64,000 bases of DNA from an uncultured Roseicyclus sp. (lineage in GTDB: Bacteria; Pseudomonadota; Alphaproteobacteria; Rhodobacterales; Rhodobacteraceae). Below are positions 60,212 through 64,000 of the stretch, piece by piece. A program made the translations under genes and the position numbers. Where the stretch lies: positions 186,001 through 250,000 of the forward strand of contig CANLXA010000005.1 in NCBI GenBank assembly GCA_947494975.1, read 5' to 3'. Within the stretch, counting starts at the first letter, position 1; each line of letters opens with the position of its first letter. Below the pieces are notes generated by a model. It had not been told where the DNA came from and searched no databases. It saw nothing but the letters and a program-made list of their open reading frames with translations.

Positions 60212-61194
60212 TCCGCTATCTCAAATCGCGCGAGGCCCTTCTTGTGGGCGTGATCCTGGCCCTGATCGCCCTGATCGCCAGCCGGTTCCCCGCCTTCATT
60301 CTGCCCTCCAATCTGGTGAACGTATTCACCGACACCTCCCCCCTGATCATCCTGGCGGTGGGGCAGGCCATCGTGATCCTGACGCGCTGCATCGATTTGT
60401 CGGTGGCTGCAAACCTGGCGCTCACCGGAATGGTCTGCGCGATGCTCAACGTCGCGTATCCGGGCCTGCCGATCCCGTTCATCATCGCAGTGGCGCTGAT
60501 GCTGGGGGCGGTACTGGGGGCGATCAACGGTATCCTTGTGTGGAAGCTGACGATCCCGCCGATCGTCGTGACGCTGGGAACGCTCACAATCTATCGGGGC
60601 ATCATCTTCGTCATTTCCGACGGCGCCTGGGTGAACGCCCATGAGATGAGCGCCGCCTTCACGGGATTCCCGCGGGCCGAAATACTCGGCCTGCCCGTGC
60701 TTGCCTGGCTCGCCATCCTGACGGCAGCGACGTTCTTCGTGGTGATCGCCCGTACACCCCTTGGCCGGGCCTTCTACGCCGTGGGTGGCAACCCACATGC
60801 TGCCGTCTATGCGGGGCTCAACGTGGGCAAGACGCAGTTCTGGGCCTTCGTGCTGTCCGGCACGCTCGCGGGTCTCACCGGCTATCTCTGGGTGGCGCGA
60901 TACTCGGTGGCTTATGTGGATATCGCAAAGGGGTTCGAGCTCGAGGTCGTCGCGGCCTGCGTGATCGGTGGCATCGCCATCGCGGGCGGCGCGGGTACGA
61001 TCATGGGGGCCATCCTTGGCGCGATTTTCCTTGGCATCATCAAGAACGCGCTGCCCGTTGTGGGTATTTCGCCCTTCTGGCAATTGGCGATCTCGGGCGC
61101 GGCCATCGTGATCGCCGTCGCCTTCAACGCAAGGGCCGGCCGTGCCAAGGGCCGCATCATCCTGAAACGAGCCGAAGCGGAGGCGCAGGCATGA
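60208..61194 (+). CDS. rhaP: Rhamnose ABC transporter permease 1
   Basis: A 328-residue RbsC-type permease with about 8-10 helices. Conserved segments: GQAIVILTRCIDLSVAANLAL, VTLGTLTIYRGIIFVIS, GRAFYAVGGNPHAAVYAGLNV and IAIAGGAGTIMGAILGAIFLG. It forms half of the rhamnose channel with the next gene product. It is joined to rhaT and rhaQ by ATGA overlaps. Confidence 0.94.
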   Translation: MIRYLKSREALLVGVILALIALIASRFPAFILPSNLVNVFTDTSPLIILAVGQAIVILTRCIDLSVAANLALTGMVCAMLNVAYPGLPIPFIIAVALMLGAVLGAINGILVWKLTIPPIVVTLGTLTIYRGIIFVISDGAWVNAHEMSAAFTGFPRAEILGLPVLAWLAILTAATFFVVIARTPLGRAFYAVGGNPHAAVYAGLNVGKTQFWAFVLSGTLAGLTGYLWVARYSVAYVDIAKGFELEVVAACVIGGIAIAGGAGTIMGAILGAIFLGIIKNALPVVGISPFWQLAISGAAIVIAVAFNARAGRAKGRIILKRAEAEAQA

Positions 61195-62174
61195 ATGACA
61201 CGGCACGCCATATCCCCGACCGCCTGCAAAGCCCGGCGCTCAAGGCCTTCAAATCGTGGGAGACGCTGCTGCTCGCCGTCGCCATCGCGATTTTCGTCAC
61301 AAACTCTTTCCTGTCGCCGTACTTCCTGAATGCCTGGAACCTGAGCGACGCGACATTCAATTTTACCGAAAAGGCGATGATCGCCTTCGCCATGGCGCTT
61401 CTCATCATTGCGGGGGAGATCGACCTGTCGGTTGCATCAATCATCGCGCTGGCCTCGACGGCAATGGGGGCGGCCCTGCAACTGGATGTGGGCACGTGGG
61501 GCCTTGTGGCCGTCGGGCTTGGCACCGGCGTCTTGTGTGGTGCATTCAACGGCTTGATGGTGACGGGGCTTGGCCTGCCCTCGATCGTGGTGACGATCGG
61601 CACGATGAGCCTGTTTCGCGGCATCTCCTATATCGTGCTCGGCGATCAGGGTTTTCGCGGCTACCCGTCCGAATTCTCGTTCTTCGGGCAGGGGTATGTG
61701 TGGTGGGTGATTTCGTTTGAATTCGTCCTCTTCGCCGGTCTTGCGGTGCTGTATTACATCCTGCTGCACCGGACGAATTTCGGCCGCGCCGTCTATGCGA
61801 TCGGAAACAATCCCACGGGTGCGTTGTTCTCGGGCATCCGGGTGGCACGGGTGAGGTTCATCCTGTTCCTGCTGACTGGCCTGATGGCGGGCGTCGCGGC
61901 GGTGTGCCTGACCTCGCGGCTCGGCTCCACCCGGCCCACCATCGCGCTGGGATGGGAATTGGAGGTCGTGACAATGGTCGTGCTTGGCGGTGTGAATATC
62001 CTGGGTGGGTCGGGCAGTATCCCGGGCGTCGTCATCGCGGCCTTCGTCATGGGCCTCGTCACCTTTGGCCTCGGCCTTCTCAATGTGCCGGGGATCGTCA
62101 TGTCGATCTTCATCGGCTGCCTGCTCATCGGGGTGATCGCTCTGCCGCGGCTTTGGGCGATGCGGAGGACCTGA
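61191..62174 (+). CDS. rhaQ: Rhamnose ABC transporter permease 2
   Basis: A 327-residue RbsC-type permease, paralogous to the preceding one: [58 protein letters not shown] and [19 protein letters not shown]. It begins in a 4-bp overlap with rhaP and its stop shares one base with the mutarotase start (TGATG). Confidence 0.94.
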   Translation: MNDTARHIPDRLQSPALKAFKSWETLLLAVAIAIFVTNSFLSPYFLNAWNLSDATFNFTEKAMIAFAMALLIIAGEIDLSVASIIALASTAMGAALQLDVGTWGLVAVGLGTGVLCGAFNGLMVTGLGLPSIVVTIGTMSLFRGISYIVLGDQGFRGYPSEFSFFGQGYVWWVISFEFVLFAGLAVLYYILLHRTNFGRAVYAIGNNPTGALFSGIRVARVRFILFLLTGLMAGVAAVCLTSRLGSTRPTIALGWELEVVTMVVLGGVNILGGSGSIPGVVIAAFVMGLVTFGLGLLNVPGIVMSIFIGCLLIGVIALPRLWAMRRT

Positions 62175-62488
62175 TGGAGCAATACGCCTTCAAGATGCAA
62201 TTGAATGACGGGTGTCTCGATGAATACCGCAAGCGCCATGATGAGATCTGGCCGGAGTTGGTGGAGCTTCTGCGCGCGTCCGGCATTCGCGACTATTCCA
62301 TCCATCTGGACGAAGAGACGAACCTTCTGTTCGGCGTGCTGTGGCGCACCGCGGATCATGGGATGGACGCCTTGCCGGACCATCCCGTGATGCAGCGCTG
62401 GTGGGCGCATATGGCCGATATCATGGTCACGCATCCGACGAATGAGCCTGTGGCCACGCCGCTCACCCCGGTTTTCCATATGACATGA
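62174..62488 (+). CDS. rhaM: L-rhamnose mutarotase
   Basis: A 104-residue RhaM (RhaU) enzyme, interconverting the alpha and beta anomers of L-rhamnose for the isomerase or kinase. [25 protein letters not shown] contains the catalytic His; [17 protein letters not shown] and the WWAHMADIM segment are also conserved. It is the expected length and is coupled to rhaQ and rhaK. In Rhizobium the same gene is called rhaU. Confidence 0.94.
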   Translation: MEQYAFKMQLNDGCLDEYRKRHDEIWPELVELLRASGIRDYSIHLDEETNLLFGVLWRTADHGMDALPDHPVMQRWWAHMADIMVTHPTNEPVATPLTPVFHMT

Positions 62489-63855
62489 CCCATGTGGCCG
62501 TCATCGACATCGGCAAGACCAACGCCAAGCTGGCGTTGGTTGACCGGACTACGCTTGATGAGATCGCTGTTGTGACCCGGCCCAACGTGGTCCAGCCCGG
62601 CCCACCCTGGCCGCATTTCGACCTCGAAGGGCATTGGGCCTTCCTGCTGGAAAACCTGCGTGAATTTCACCGCACATACGGTGTGGACGCCATTTCCATC
62701 ACGGCCCACGGCGCCTCCATCGTGTTGCTGGATGCAGACGGCGGCTTGGTGGCTCCGATGCTGGATTACGAGCATACCGGCCCGGACGATCTGGCGGCCG
62801 AATATGACAACCTGCGCCCGCCCTTCTGCGAAACGGGGTCCGCCCGGCTGGCGGGCGGGCTGAATGTGGGCGCGCAGCTGCACTGGATGTTTCAGCAAGA
62901 CCCGGATCTTGAGGGGCGCACCGCACAGATCCTGACCTACCCACAATACTGGGCCTACCGGCTGACCGGCATTGCCGCGACGGAACGCACATCGCTTGGC
63001 TGCCATACCGATTTATGGAGCCCCGCGCGGGACGAGGCGTCATCCTTGGTGAAACGGCTGGGGATCGACGGCAAACTCGCGCCGGTCCGGTTGGCATCTG
63101 ACGTGCTTGGCCCGATCAATGCGGCCGTCGCGACCCCGACCGGGCTGCCGCCCGATACGCCTGTCACCTGTGGCATCCACGATTCCAATGCGTCCCTTTT
63201 GCCGCATCTGATCTCTCGCACGGCGCCCTATTCCGTCGTATCGAGCGGCACTTGGCTGATCATGATGAGTATCGGCGGCAGCAATCCCGAGCTTGACCCA
63301 GAGCGTGACACGCTTTTGAACGTCAACGCGTTCGGCGCCCCCGTCCCGTCTGCCCGGTTCATGGGGGGGCGTGAGTACGAGATGATCGTTGCCGGTGCTT
63401 CGGTTGAGCCATCGCAGCAGGATATTGCGGCGGTTCTTGACCGCCAAATCATGCTGGCGCCGGCCCTTGTGCCTGACACCGGCCCATTCGCGGGACGGAG
63501 GCCGCGCTGGATGCCCGACGAGCCGCCGATTGGCAGTGGCATGCGCAGCCTTGTCGCCGCCTATTATTGTGCGCTGGTGACATCGGTGAGCCTGCACTTG
63601 ATCGGCCATCGGGGCGACGTGATTGTGGAAGGGCCGTTTGCGGGCAATCCGCACTTTCTTCAGATGCTGGCCACCGCAACCCGATGCCCGGTGGTCGCGA
63701 CAACAAGCGCGACGGGCACAAGCCAGGGCGCGGCGTTGCTGGTCGATGGCCCGAAGGCGCCCGCCGCCGATGAAATCAGAATAACGCCTGCCGACGGGCC
63801 GACGGGCCGTGCCGAATACGTCCAGGCATGGCGCGCGCATTGCCATGAGACATGA
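62485..63855 (+). CDS. rhaK: Rhamnulokinase-type FGGY sugar kinase
   Basis: A 456-residue FGGY-type kinase. The first ATPase motif is [47 protein letters not shown] and [11 protein letters not shown] follow, and [16 protein letters not shown] lies in the second domain. In R. leguminosarum RhaK phosphorylates the sugar and is also needed for transport. It begins in a 4-bp overlap with rhaM and is the last gene of the rhamnose operon. Confidence 0.93.
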   Translation: MTHVAVIDIGKTNAKLALVDRTTLDEIAVVTRPNVVQPGPPWPHFDLEGHWAFLLENLREFHRTYGVDAISITAHGASIVLLDADGGLVAPMLDYEHTGPDDLAAEYDNLRPPFCETGSARLAGGLNVGAQLHWMFQQDPDLEGRTAQILTYPQYWAYRLTGIAATERTSLGCHTDLWSPARDEASSLVKRLGIDGKLAPVRLASDVLGPINAAVATPTGLPPDTPVTCGIHDSNASLLPHLISRTAPYSVVSSGTWLIMMSIGGSNPELDPERDTLLNVNAFGAPVPSARFMGGREYEMIVAGASVEPSQQDIAAVLDRQIMLAPALVPDTGPFAGRRPRWMPDEPPIGSGMRSLVAAYYCALVTSVSLHLIGHRGDVIVEGPFAGNPHFLQMLATATRCPVVATTSATGTSQGAALLVDGPKAPAADEIRITPADGPTGRAEYVQAWRAHCHET

Positions 63856-63876
63856 CCGGTCGGTTGCACCGCTGCG

Positions 63877-63905
63877 TTGACACGAGACTGCGATTTGTCG
63901 ATATG
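63877..63905 (+). promoter_or_regulatory. Possible promoter of the TetR gene
   Basis: TTGACA at 63877-63882, a 17-bp spacer and GATATG at 63900-63905 (three of six -10 matches). If used, transcription would begin near the ATG at 63912, giving a leaderless message. Confidence 0.3.
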
Positions 63906-64000
63906 CGCCCAATGACGGAGAAGGAAGAATTGATCTCGGCTGCGGCCATTCGGGTGTTCTCCCGCTACGGCGTGAAGCGCGCCACGATGAATGATGTGGC
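63903..64000 (+). CDS. TetR-family regulator (3' truncated by window edge)
   Basis: The first 32 codons of a TetR/AcrR regulator are visible: KEELISAAAIRVFSRYGVKRAT then MNDVA, the start of the helix-turn-helix. Start is ATG 63903 or ATG 63912; no strong ribosome site separates them. It lies 47 bp beyond rhaK on the same strand but appears to be a new unit. Confidence 0.75.
   Translation, partial: MRPMTEKEELISAAAIRVFSRYGVKRATMNDV

Overview
This 64-kb window looks like a chromosomal segment of a Rhodobacterales bacterium (Roseobacter group, Rhodobacteraceae). Supporting signs are high GC, a RegB/SenC/RegA redox system, alphaproteobacterial AddAB, a hemD-mitofilin-HemY cluster, DUF2853 and DM13 proteins, and a rhizobial/roseobacter-type L-rhamnose cluster. 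I could run no searches, so the genus is not assigned. No rRNA, CRISPR array, insertion sequence or phage genes were seen; there is one tRNA (Thr, CGT anticodon).

Layout. 0-5.4 kb: end of rmuC, a free methionine-(R)-sulfoxide reductase and a thiolase, a STAS/anti-sigma kinase pair, and a gamma-glutamyltransferase. 5.4-10.3 kb: a class A penicillin-binding protein, then glnK-amtB for nitrogen sensing and ammonium uptake, then a GNAT enzyme. 10.3-24.2 kb: senC and regB diverge from one short promoter region. Downstream of regB come a PAS protein and a tightly overlapping series tsaE-amgK-murU-addB-addA (tRNA t6A, peptidoglycan sugar recycling, double-strand break repair), then trxA, and regA under its own promoter. 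24.2-28.4 kb: small regulators, acetyltransferase, HD hydrolase and secreted or very small proteins. 28.5-31.6 kb: ahcY followed by two lower-GC genes, a glycosyltransferase-like protein and a methyltransferase-like protein.

31.6-36.2 kb is the most accessory stretch. It holds a decayed copy of an HD-domain gene, an acidic secreted PRC-barrel protein, and a translationally coupled pair: an Fe(II)/2-oxoglutarate (PhyH) oxygenase and an HD protein that keeps all six ligands of a di-iron oxygenase. This pair has the architecture of PhnY/PhnZ and TmpA/TmpB, which oxidatively cleave C-P bonds, and is my best candidate for an undescribed catabolic system. Small DUF2853, DUF1272 and DM13 proteins follow.

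36.2-42.9 kb: an EVE/YciI pair, gpsA and tsaD on the minus strand; hemD, a mitofilin-like protein and HemY on the plus strand; then tRNA-Thr. 43-51 kb: an ankyrin protein, a sulfotransferase-like protein, and a four-gene minus-strand operon consisting of an FbpABC-like importer and an inositol-monophosphatase-family enzyme. 51-53.2 kb: a DEAD-box RNA helicase with an unclear start.

53.2-63.9 kb is a complete L-rhamnose utilisation locus: rhaI and rhaD (isomerase; fused aldolase/dehydrogenase) on the minus strand, and rhaR-S-T-P-Q-M-K (repressor, ABC importer, mutarotase, kinase) on the plus strand. A nearly perfect 43-bp palindrome lies between the two arms and is the obvious RhaR operator candidate. 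The window ends inside a TetR-type regulator.
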